Origin: Desulfobacterales bacterium
GTDB lineage: Bacteria; Desulfobacterota; Desulfobacteria; Desulfobacterales; SURF-7
DNA: 36,617 nt
Assembly: GCA_028277765.1 (NCBI GenBank)
Contig: JANQFQ010000104.1
Coordinates: 1 to 36,617, forward strand
Reading direction: 5' to 3'
Part shown: positions 17,548 through 25,349 of the stretch, in pieces
Numbering within the stretch: position 1 is the first letter of the stretch
How the letters are laid out: each line of letters opens with the position of its first letter
The notes under the pieces: model-generated
Seen by the model: only the letters and a program-made list of their open reading frames with translations
Database searches by the model: none
What the model was told of the DNA's origin: nothing
Translations under genes and position numbers: made by a program

Positions 17548-17645
17548 CTGGTTTGATTGATTGAATTAGTTTAATTAGTTGAATTGGTTAACATCAATAT
17601 CAGAACCAATAAAACAAATGAAACAAATCAAACCAATAAAACCAG
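17548..17645. repeat. Long imperfect inverted repeat between DUF4911 and miaB
   Basis: The left arm begins CTGGTTTGATTGATTGAATT (from 17548). The right arm (about 17603-17645) ends CAATAAAACCAG and is approximately its reverse complement over about 42 bases. Both arms are built of TTGATT/TTAATT-like short units. It begins 2 bases after the DUF4911 stop codon and could fold into one long hairpin in the transcript. Confidence 0.6.
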
Positions 17646-17753
17646 CATCATCTTTTTACCCTTCTCCCATTGACTACATATTCTTTTCATGATTTTATCC
17701 AGTATACGTCATTGGCGATGTTGCCATTTTATGAACTAAGCAGGAAGCACCTT

Positions 17754-19181
17754 ATGGATGCTGCTAAAGACAAATCACTTTATATAAACACCATCGGCTG
17801 CCAGATGAATGTTTATGATTCATCTAGAATCGAAGATGTCATGAAACCCCTCGGCTATACAATGACAGATTCTGTAGAAAAAGCAGATATGATTGTGGTG
17901 AACACCTGTTCTGTTCGGGAAAAAGCAGAACAGAAAGCATTCAGTTTCCTGGGACGACTTGCCTCCTTAAAGAAAAAAAAACCGGATCTTATCATCTGTG
18001 TGGGCGGCTGCGTTGCCCAGCAGGAAGGGAAAAAGATTGTCCGCCGTGTGCCCCACATAGATATTATTTTTGGTACCCACGCAGTCAATCGCCTGCCACA
18101 GCTTGTCAGGCATGTTACAGAAACAGAATCCCGCATTGTAGATGTTGAACTGACCGAAACCATAGATGAATTTACCCCGGATAGCGGTTATTCAGAGGCT
18201 GGTACGGCCACCGGATTTGTTACTATCATGCGTGGCTGCGACAATTTCTGTACCTATTGTGTTGTCCCGTATGTAAGAGGCAGAGAGATCAGCCGGCATC
18301 CAGACAGGATTATTGAAGAAATCGAAAACAGAGTAAAATCAGGGATACGTGAAGTCACTCTGCTTGGCCAGAATGTGAACAGTTATGGAAAAAACCAAGG
18401 ATTATGCACCTTCCCCGAGCTTCTGGCACGAGTAAACAAGATTGACGGCCTCCAGAGAATCAGGTTTACAACCTCTCATCCAAAAGATTTTTCCAATGAA
18501 CTTATTGACAGTTACAAAGATCTTGATAAGCTATGTAATCATATACATCTTCCGGTTCAGTCAGGTTCAAATAATATTCTGGCTAAGATGAACAGGAAGT
18601 ACACAAGGGAACAATACCTTGACAGGCTGGACCGGCTCCGAAAGGTATGCCCTGATATCGCGATTACATCGGACATGATTGCCGGCTTTCCCGGAGAAAC
18701 TGAAGCTGATTTCCAGGAGACCCTCAGCCTGATAAAAGAGGTTGAATTTGACGGCCTTTTCGCGTTTGCCTATTCTGACCGGCCCAACGCAAAAGCAACC
18801 GGTTTTTCGGATAAGGTAGATGATCAAGTAAAAATGGCACGGCTTCAGGAGCTTCTCGAACTGCAGAAATATTATACAAGGAAGAAGAACGAACGGTTTG
18901 TCAATAAAACCGTGTCCGTACTTATTGAAGGTTTAAGTAAAAAACAGGATTTCTATCCAGATTCAGACGGCAAAGAAGAATGGACAGGACGGATTCCTGA
19001 AAATAAAGTTGTTAATTTTAATTATATTGATACTAGCGGGATTTCTTCCAAGATGAAACCATTTGCTGGTAAAACAATTAATGTGGTGATTGAAAAAGCA
19101 CTTTCACATTCCCTGAGGGGGAAACCGGCCGTGTCTGGTTCACCGGTCATCCAGGAAGGAGAAAACAATCATGCTGCGTGA
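17754..19181 (+). CDS. miaB: tRNA-2-methylthio-N6-dimethylallyladenosine synthase MiaB
   Basis: This is a radical-SAM methylthiotransferase. The start is ATG 17754, with an AGGAAG site 6 bases upstream; a TTG 84 bases earlier only adds residues unlike the family. The 475-residue product has an N-terminal UPF0004 domain with the auxiliary cluster cysteines C16 (INTIGCQMNVYDS), C52 (NTCSVREKA) and C86 (VGGCVAQQ). The radical-SAM cysteines are C162, C166 and C169 in GCDNFCTYCVVPY. A TRAM domain lies near the C-terminus. It methylthiolates i6A37 in tRNAs. GCQMNVYDS and TYCVVPYVRG point to MiaB rather than RimO or MtaB. It overlaps the next gene by 11 bases. Confidence 0.95.
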   Translation: MDAAKDKSLYINTIGCQMNVYDSSRIEDVMKPLGYTMTDSVEKADMIVVNTCSVREKAEQKAFSFLGRLASLKKKKPDLIICVGGCVAQQEGKKIVRRVPHIDIIFGTHAVNRLPQLVRHVTETESRIVDVELTETIDEFTPDSGYSEAGTATGFVTIMRGCDNFCTYCVVPYVRGREISRHPDRIIEEIENRVKSGIREVTLLGQNVNSYGKNQGLCTFPELLARVNKIDGLQRIRFTTSHPKDFSNELIDSYKDLDKLCNHIHLPVQSGSNNILAKMNRKYTREQYLDRLDRLRKVCPDIAITSDMIAGFPGETEADFQETLSLIKEVEFDGLFAFAYSDRPNAKATGFSDKVDDQVKMARLQELLELQKYYTRKKNERFVNKTVSVLIEGLSKKQDFYPDSDGKEEWTGRIPENKVVNFNYIDTSGISSKMKPFAGKTINVVIEKALSHSLRGKPAVSGSPVIQEGENNHAA

Positions 19182-19668
19182 AGTTAACATAGCGGGACTG
19201 ACAATAGACCCGGCCTCAAACACACCCATTTTGATATTAAAAACAATTGAAGATGAACAGGCCATACCCATATGGATCGGTCTTCTGGAAGCGACCTCGA
19301 TTGCTTCCGCCCTGCAGAAAATCGATTTTGACCGGCCAATGACCCATGACCTGTTTAAAAATTTCATGGATAAGCTGAATATCAGGATGGAAAAAGTAGA
19401 AGTGTGCGATCTCAAGGACAATACTTTTTTCGCAAGGATTTATTTTGCTTCTGAAGATCACAACTTTGACATGGATTCAAGGCCTAGTGACGCCATTGCC
19501 ATGGCAGTCCGTTTTCAGGCGCCGATTTTTGTTGATGAAGCAGTAATCGAAAAATTCAAGATCGATGATGGTGACTTTGAGATGGTTGACCAAAGCGAGG
19601 AAGGAAAAAAATGGGCTGAATATCTCCAGAAACTTTCACCAGACGACTTCGGGAAATATAAGGTGTAA
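19171..19668 (+). CDS. Bifunctional nuclease (DUF151/BFN) family protein
   Basis: This 165-residue protein shows the DUF151 pattern: an N-terminal strand region with PILILKTIEDEQAIPIWIG (24-42), an EATSIASALQ helix, DRPMTHDLF, and SRPSDAIAMAVR in the second half, all strongly conserved in this family. Plant BFN members have DNase and RNase activity; in bacteria the role is not settled. Its ATG lies inside the end of miaB (11-base overlap) after an AGGAAGGAG site, so the two are translated from one message. Confidence 0.88.
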   Translation: MLREVNIAGLTIDPASNTPILILKTIEDEQAIPIWIGLLEATSIASALQKIDFDRPMTHDLFKNFMDKLNIRMEKVEVCDLKDNTFFARIYFASEDHNFDMDSRPSDAIAMAVRFQAPIFVDEAVIEKFKIDDGDFEMVDQSEEGKKWAEYLQKLSPDDFGKYKV

Positions 19669-19729
19669 AAGCCATGCCGGGTTTAACTTAATCCCAAATG
19701 GGCAGGCCTGAAAAGAGATACACTTAAAA

Positions 19730-19851
19730 CACTAAGTGCCTTAAGTTACAAGTTGCAAGTGACTTAAGTTAAGGAATACTAACGTTTTTATAAAAACTAA
19801 CAGAGCGAAGCGATACATCAACTTAAGGCACTTGTAACTTGTAACTAAATT
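19730..19851. repeat. Family B repeat, complete palindromic copy
   Basis: The left arm contains AGTGCCTTAAGTTACAAGTT. The centre has TTTTTATAAAAA and CAGAGCGAAGCGATAC. The right arm contains AACTTAAGGCACTTGTAACT. The arms are near reverse complements, so the unit can fold back on itself. Further copies are a half at 29315-29365 and a larger interrupted one at 31349-31640. Confidence 0.7.
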
Positions 19852-19877
19852 TCCTTATATATAAAGAAGGCATTACA

Positions 19878-20516
19878 ATGATCGACCTGCACACACATTC
19901 ATTATTCAGTGATGGCGTCCTGATACCTGCGGAGCTGGTAAGACGGGCGGAAAATATCGGGATAACGGGAATCGCCATTACAGACCACGGCGATTCATCC
20001 AATATTGATTTTATTATCCCCCGCGTCATTACCGCGGCAGATGATTTGAACCGTGTATTAAAAAACATATCTGTTGTTCCAGGGATAGAACTCACACACG
20101 TGCCACCGCCGTTGATAGCGAAAACAGCAGAAAAGGCAAGATCTTTAGGCGCGAAAATCGTTACTGTTCATGGAGAAACTATTGTTGAACCAGTGGTCCC
20201 TGGCACCAACAGTGCTGCGCTGGAAGCAGACATTGATATCCTCGCCCATCCTGGGCTCATCTCTGAAGAAGAGGTTGTCATTGCAAAAAAGAAAGGCATT
20301 CTTCTTGAGATATCAGCAAGAAAGGGGCACTCCCTTACAAACGGGCATGTGGCGTTTCTGGCAAAAAAAACAGGCGCGAAAATGATCATCAACACAGATA
20401 CCCATGAGCCCGGGGACCTGATTGATGATGCCCAGGCCAAACGTGTTGTGCTTGGCGCCGGGCTCACGGAAAATGATTTTACAGCCATGCAGAAAAATGC
20501 CGCGTCATTTCTTTGA
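19878..20516 (+). CDS. PHP-domain phosphoesterase (histidinol-phosphatase-like)
   Basis: This 212-residue protein has the four PHP metal-binding motifs: DLHTHSLFSDG (H5, H7), ITDHGD (D36, H37), a glutamate in GIELTHV followed by VHGE, and AHPGLI, with a final NTDTHEPGD. The length and spacing match the short 'histidinol phosphate phosphatase domain' proteins of this phylum rather than polymerase PHP domains. It should hydrolyse a small phosphate ester in the cytoplasm; histidinol phosphate is not assured, since no his genes are nearby. An AAGAAGG site lies before the ATG, and the ABC-F gene follows after 9 bp. Confidence 0.85.
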   Translation: MIDLHTHSLFSDGVLIPAELVRRAENIGITGIAITDHGDSSNIDFIIPRVITAADDLNRVLKNISVVPGIELTHVPPPLIAKTAEKARSLGAKIVTVHGETIVEPVVPGTNSAALEADIDILAHPGLISEEEVVIAKKKGILLEISARKGHSLTNGHVAFLAKKTGAKMIINTDTHEPGDLIDDAQAKRVVLGAGLTENDFTAMQKNAASFL

Positions 20517-20525
20517 TCTTCTTCT

Positions 20526-22409
20526 ATGATTAGCGCAGAAAACCTTTCAAAAAGCTTTGGCAGCCAGATGCTGTTTGAAGATGTAAACCTCAAGATCAAT
20601 CCAGGGGAACGGATCGGTCTTGTGGGGAGAAACGGCCATGGCAAAACCACATTCCTCCGTCTAATCGCTGGTGTGGAAAATCCTGACAAAGGCAAGATCA
20701 CGGTGCCAAAAGGATACCGTGTCAGTTATGTTCAGCAAACCTTGAGCTTTACGGAAAGCACGGTTCTGGAAGAATGCATGAAAGGGCTTACTGAAGGCGA
20801 AAAACAACACCACTGGAAAGCTGAAAAGATCCTCGCAGGGCTCGGCTTTTCCCTTGATGACACACAAAAGCATCCTTCAAATTTTTCAGGTGGTTTCCAG
20901 GTCCGGCTAAATCTTGCAAAAGAAATTATTTCAGAGCCTGACCTGCTTCTTCTGGATGAGCCGACAAACTATCTTGATATTACCGCCATACGGTGGATCG
21001 AACAATTCCTGAACAGATGGCCCCATGAAATCCTCCTGGTTACCCATGACAGAAGTTTTATGGATACGGTTGTCACCCATACTGCCGGCATACATCGGAA
21101 AAAAATGCGCAAAATCGCCGGAAGCACTGGAAAATACTATGAACAGATCGCCCAGGATGAAGAAATATATGAAAAAACAAGGATTAATGACGAACGGAAA
21201 CGCAGGGACATGGAGCTTTTTATCAGGCGTTTCAGGGCCAAAGCGCGGCTTGCGAACATGGTCCAGTCACGGATTAAAACCTTGGACAAACAGGAAAAAA
21301 AGGATAAGCTGGAAAAGCTGAAACATCTTGATTTCTCTTTTAAAAGCTGCAGTTTTAAAGGTGATTTTCTTGCTCAAGCCCAGGATATATCCTTTGCTTA
21401 CAGCAATAGCACAACCCTTTTTAAGAACCTGGATATGAACATCAGGAAGAATGACCGTATCTGTGTGGTTGGAAAAAACGGTAAGGGAAAGACAACCCTC
21501 CTGAAACTACTCGCCGGACAGCTTACACCGGTTACCGGTGAACTGACCTGGCACGCAAACGCAATAAAAGGCTTTTTCGTTCAGACAAATATCAGTTCCC
21601 TGGTGGATAAAAGGACTGTAGAAGAGGAGATCCTTTATTCGCATAATGACGTCAACAGGCAGCAGGCCCGAGACATATGCGGCGCCATGATGTTTCAAGG
21701 GGATAATGCCTTAAAAAAAATCAGTATTCTTTCCGGTGGAGAAAAAAGCAGGGTCATGCTGGGCAAGCTCCTTGTAACACCAGTAAACATCCTCCTTCTT
21801 GATGAACCGACCAATCACCTGGACATGGAATCATGCGACGCTCTTCTCTCCGCGCTGGATAACTTTGATGGCGCGGTTGTCATGGTGACCCATAATGAAA
21901 TGTTTCTTCACGCCCTTGCCACACGTCTGATTGTCTTTCAAAAAGGCGTGACATCCCTGTTTGATGGTAACTATCAGGATTTCCTTGATAAAATTGGCTG
22001 GGAACAGGAAAAAAACACCCAAGAATCTGAACAACCGGTAACTCTGGAAAATGCTGCCGGAGACTCCACTGATGAAGAAAAATTAACACGGAAAAAAATC
22101 AGACAGATGCGGTCTGATATTATTGCCCGGCGTTCAAAAACACTGAAACCGTATATCAGGAGAATCAAAGAGCTTGAAGATGACATTGAAGCCCTTGAAA
22201 TTGAACAAAACAGCCTGAACAGTGCCATGCAGGATGCAGCCCAGGACCAGGATGGACAAAAAATCGCCGAACTTTCTCGGAAGCTTCACAGCACCCAGGG
22301 TGACATTGATCGCCTGTTTGAAATTCTTGAGGAGCAGACCATGATACTGGATGAAAAAAAGGAGGTTTTTGAAACAGAGTTATATCGGCTGGACCAGTCA
22401 TTACTGTAA
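20526..22409 (+). CDS. ABC-F family ATPase (ribosome-associated)
   Basis: This 627-residue protein has two ABC ATPase domains and no membrane segment. The first has Walker A GRNGHGKT (34-41), signature NFSGGFQVRL and LLLLDEPTNYLD. An interdomain linker rich in basic helices follows (about 215-270). The second has GKNGKGKTT, LSGGEKSR and LLLDEPTNHLD. The C-terminal part (about 510-627) is a charged coiled coil, as in Uup-type and related members. ABC-F proteins act on ribosomes during stalled or early elongation; some give antibiotic resistance, which cannot be decided here. It is directly downstream of the PHP gene and probably shares its transcript. Confidence 0.9.
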   Translation: MISAENLSKSFGSQMLFEDVNLKINPGERIGLVGRNGHGKTTFLRLIAGVENPDKGKITVPKGYRVSYVQQTLSFTESTVLEECMKGLTEGEKQHHWKAEKILAGLGFSLDDTQKHPSNFSGGFQVRLNLAKEIISEPDLLLLDEPTNYLDITAIRWIEQFLNRWPHEILLVTHDRSFMDTVVTHTAGIHRKKMRKIAGSTGKYYEQIAQDEEIYEKTRINDERKRRDMELFIRRFRAKARLANMVQSRIKTLDKQEKKDKLEKLKHLDFSFKSCSFKGDFLAQAQDISFAYSNSTTLFKNLDMNIRKNDRICVVGKNGKGKTTLLKLLAGQLTPVTGELTWHANAIKGFFVQTNISSLVDKRTVEEEILYSHNDVNRQQARDICGAMMFQGDNALKKISILSGGEKSRVMLGKLLVTPVNILLLDEPTNHLDMESCDALLSALDNFDGAVVMVTHNEMFLHALATRLIVFQKGVTSLFDGNYQDFLDKIGWEQEKNTQESEQPVTLENAAGDSTDEEKLTRKKIRQMRSDIIARRSKTLKPYIRRIKELEDDIEALEIEQNSLNSAMQDAAQDQDGQKIAELSRKLHSTQGDIDRLFEILEEQTMILDEKKEVFETELYRLDQSLL

Positions 22410-22427
22410 TCCTGAAAAATTTCGATC

Positions 22428-22467
22428 ATGACTATCCCGCTGATAGCGGGACTGACCACAATCACGA
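22428..22467. repeat. Family D repeat with GC hairpin, after the ABC-F gene
   Basis: TCCCGC (22435-22440), loop TGATA and GCGGGA (22446-22451) form a hairpin flanked by ATGACTA and CTGACCACAATCACGA. The same hairpin and flanks recur at 28911-28958. It lies about 20 bp after a stop codon and could act as a transcript-end structure, though no T-run follows. Confidence 0.55.
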
Positions 22468-22648
22468 GATTCTTAAAAATCTAATAATATATATAATACA
22501 GGATCGATAGAAGTATATGTAATAAATCTTAAACAATTTTGGTTCCAAATACATATATTGAATTGACATAATTCACTTATCAGTTTATATTTATTAAGTG
22601 ATTATAAACCTGTGCTGAAAATATCGGGATGATAAAATAAAGAAACAG

Positions 22649-22888
22649 ATGACCCAGGGTAATAGACATAAGCAGACAATCTGGGGTATTTTACTCTTTG
22701 GCTTTGGCGTTGCTATGTTTTTTATGATACCACATAAAATGAGCCAGTTAGAGATGGTCCAGCATTCCGCTTTAGACAGATATTTTAGGTATTTCTGTTT
22801 GTACCTGATAAGTATCATATTGACAATCGGCGGGATAAGAAAAATATATGAGCATAACAAGCATCTATTTAATCGGAAAAAGGATTGA
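22649..22888 (+). CDS. Small two-helix membrane protein of unknown function
   Basis: This 79-residue frame encodes two hydrophobic helices (about 11-28 and 47-63) separated by a short amphipathic stretch with MSQLEMVQHSALDRYFRYF, and basic ends (GNRHKQ and KHLFNRKKD). I do not recognise the family. A weak AAAGAAA site precedes ATG 22649. The predicted short hairpin topology and the position before the GAF-ATPase gene suggest, at most, a membrane accessory. A minus-strand frame over the same bases (22594-22899) is less convincing because it lacks a sensible start context. Confidence 0.55.
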   Translation: MTQGNRHKQTIWGILLFGFGVAMFFMIPHKMSQLEMVQHSALDRYFRYFCLYLISIILTIGGIRKIYEHNKHLFNRKKD

Positions 22889-22914
22889 TGATCAGTCAAT
22901 CCTTAAGATATAAT
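22885..22914 (+). promoter_or_regulatory. Promoter for the GAF-ATPase gene
   Basis: TTGATG (22885-22890) and a perfect TATAAT (22909-22914) are 18 bp apart. The -35 overlaps the stop codon of the preceding small gene. The same bases can form a hairpin (GGATTGA 22882-22888, TCAATCC 22896-22902). The start codon lies 50 bp downstream with an AAGAGG site. Confidence 0.5.
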
Positions 22915-22963
22915 ACCAGGCTGGGGATTTTACACGCCATAACAACAAATAAGAGGTAAACAT

Positions 22964-25273
22964 ATGGCTACTGCTGCAACTAAGTCTAAGGATTCAGATG
23001 TTCAGCATCTTAAATCCGAGGTAGAGTTTAAAACAAAGTCTCAGCATATTAACAAAAAGATATTTGCCGCAAACAACCTTGATGAAATTTTAATCGATCT
23101 GAAAGAAGAGATTACCGCTCTTTTTGAAGCTGACAGGCTTACGATCTATTATGTTGACGGTGTAAAACGTGAACTGGTTTCAAGGCTCAAGGACGGAACT
23201 GAAATTAAAGAGATCCGCGTTCCTCTGAATATCAGCAGTGTAGCCGGCTTTGCCGCCTTTAAGCAAAAGATGATAAACATCAAAAATGTTTATGATCAGA
23301 ACGAGCTTGGCGCAATAGATCCTAACCTTACGTTTGATAAAACCTGGGACGTTAAGACCGGTTATAAAACAAAACAGGTTCTTGTCGCCCCTATTATCTT
23401 TAAAAAACTGCTCCTTGGCGCTATTCAGCTCATCAACAGGTCTGATGGCAATGAATTCACCTCACGTGATGAGAAAAACGTAAAAGAACTCTCAGAAACA
23501 ATGGCCATCGGTCTGTACAACCAGAAAAGGATGGCTGCCAGGTCAAAACAGAAGAGAAACAAATATGACGGCCTTCTGGAAAACCATATCCTTACTCAAA
23601 AAGAATTGAAAGAAGTTATGAACACAGCTAGGGAGGAGAATGAACTCCCTGAAAAAATCATGATAGATGATTATAAGGTCCTGGCAAAGGATATTGGTGA
23701 TTCCTTAAGTAAGTATTATAGCACGCCGTTTATTGAATTTGACAAGAATATCCCTATTCCCGGCGCTCTTTTGCAGGGCCTGAAGGTACCGTTTATGCGG
23801 AACAATACCTGGGTTCCGTTAAGAGAAGCAGATAATGGTGAAACCGTCGTACTGATAGACGATCCATATGATACCCAGAGAACCAGTGAAATCAGAGCCC
23901 TTTTACGGGGAAAGGACATCAAGTTTTATATTGCCTTTAAAGAGGATATCAATGCTTATATCGACCTGTTCACCACAGATGAAAAAGAGATGGCTTCAAT
24001 GGACGATATCCTCTCACAGCTTCAGGACGAAGAAGAAGAGATTGAAGAGGCGGAATCAAATGTAGATGAAGAGAGCAGCGCGGTTGTTCAGCTGGTCAAC
24101 AAAATTATCATTGACGCGAACAGCAGGAACTGTTCGGATATTCATATTGAGCCGTACCCCGGCAAAAATAACACAGAAGTCCGTCTAAGGGTGGACGGCT
24201 CCTGCTCATTATACCAGACAATCCCATACCAGTACAGAAATGCTGTTGTTTCACGTTTAAAGATTATGTCTGACCTGGATATTGCGGAACGGCGGAAACC
24301 CCAGGACGGTAAAATCAAGTTTAAAAAATACGGTGGTGTCGATATTGAACTCAGGGTCGCGACCGTACCCACACAGGGAGGCCTTGAAGACGTGGTTATG
24401 CGTATCCTGGCCGCTGGTGAACCGATTCCGCTCGATAAAATGGGTTTTTCCGAATGGAATTATGATAATTTTATCGGCTGTGTTACCAAACCATACGGCA
24501 TCATCTTTGTATGCGGCCCCACAGGTTCAGGTAAAACAACCACCCTCCATTCAGCCCTTGGATACATCAACAAGCCTGAAACCAAAATCTGGACAGCTGA
24601 AGATCCTGTTGAAATCACCCAGAGAGGCTTGCGGCAGGTCCAGGTAAAACCAAAAATCGGTTTTGACTTTGCGGCTGCCATGCGCGCCTTCCTCAGGGCG
24701 GACCCGGATGTCATTATGGTGGGCGAAATGCGTGACAAGGAAACCACCCATATTGGTGTTGAAGCGTCTCTTACAGGCCATCTGGTCTTTTCCACACTCC
24801 ATACAAACAGCGCCCCGGAAAGTATCACCAGACTCCTGGATATGGGTATGGACCCATTTAACTTCGCGGACGCCATCCTCTGTATCCTTGCCCAGCGTCT
24901 TGCCCGTACCCTATGTAAAAACTGTAAAAAAGCCTATCATCCCAAGCAGGAAGAATTTGAAGAGCTTGTACGTGAATACGGTGACGAGGACTTTGAAAAG
25001 ACAGGTATTGAATACACAGACGATCTTCAAATAAACGGGCCTGATTCTTGCTCCAACTGCAATAAGACCGGGTATGCCGGCCGTATGGGTATCCATGAGC
25101 TCCTCCTTGGCACAGATGATATGAAAAGACTCATTATTCAGAACGCGAGGATGGAAGAACTCCGCGACCAGGCGATCGCAGACGGCATGACAACCCTTAA
25201 ACAGGACGGCATATCAAAGATTTTTACTGGTATGTCTGACTTTATGCAGATCAGGAAGGTCTGTATTAAATAA
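22964..25273 (+). CDS. GspE/PilB-family ATPase with N-terminal GAF domain
   Basis: This 769-residue protein has a GAF domain at about 30-185 (DEILIDLKEEITALFEADR onward to a long helix). Next come a region (about 210-350) resembling the usual N-terminal GspE/MshE part, an acidic linker (QDEEEEIEEAE) and the secretion ATPase core. The core has Walker A GPTGSGKTT (518-526), an Asp-box-like AEDPVEITQRGLRQVQV, a Walker-B-like GEMRDKETTHIG and the two CXXC pairs C651/C654 and C696/C699 of the zinc site. It belongs to the type IV pilus or type II secretion extension motors. The GAF domain suggests ligand or redox gating, and no pilus genes are adjacent, so it is an orphan here. Confidence 0.88.
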   Translation: MATAATKSKDSDVQHLKSEVEFKTKSQHINKKIFAANNLDEILIDLKEEITALFEADRLTIYYVDGVKRELVSRLKDGTEIKEIRVPLNISSVAGFAAFKQKMINIKNVYDQNELGAIDPNLTFDKTWDVKTGYKTKQVLVAPIIFKKLLLGAIQLINRSDGNEFTSRDEKNVKELSETMAIGLYNQKRMAARSKQKRNKYDGLLENHILTQKELKEVMNTAREENELPEKIMIDDYKVLAKDIGDSLSKYYSTPFIEFDKNIPIPGALLQGLKVPFMRNNTWVPLREADNGETVVLIDDPYDTQRTSEIRALLRGKDIKFYIAFKEDINAYIDLFTTDEKEMASMDDILSQLQDEEEEIEEAESNVDEESSAVVQLVNKIIIDANSRNCSDIHIEPYPGKNNTEVRLRVDGSCSLYQTIPYQYRNAVVSRLKIMSDLDIAERRKPQDGKIKFKKYGGVDIELRVATVPTQGGLEDVVMRILAAGEPIPLDKMGFSEWNYDNFIGCVTKPYGIIFVCGPTGSGKTTTLHSALGYINKPETKIWTAEDPVEITQRGLRQVQVKPKIGFDFAAAMRAFLRADPDVIMVGEMRDKETTHIGVEASLTGHLVFSTLHTNSAPESITRLLDMGMDPFNFADAILCILAQRLARTLCKNCKKAYHPKQEEFEELVREYGDEDFEKTGIEYTDDLQINGPDSCSNCNKTGYAGRMGIHELLLGTDDMKRLIIQNARMEELRDQAIADGMTTLKQDGISKIFTGMSDFMQIRKVCIK

Positions 25274-25316
25274 TCACCTCTGGTTAAGTAACAGAAGAAC
25301 AGCTAAAAAATTCAAG

Positions 25317-25349
25317 CAGCCTGTCAATTTTCGGCAGGCTGTTTTTTTT
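25317..25349 (+). terminator. Rho-independent terminator overlapping the convergent gene end
   Basis: Stem CAGCCTGTC (25317-25325), loop of 7, GGCAGGCTG (25333-25341) and then eight T's (25342-25349) make a textbook terminator 43 bp after the ATPase stop. From 25324 rightwards these bases are also the last codons of the minus-strand M48 gene. On the minus strand the stem is followed within a few bases by TTTTTT, so it may stop both messages. Confidence 0.85.
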
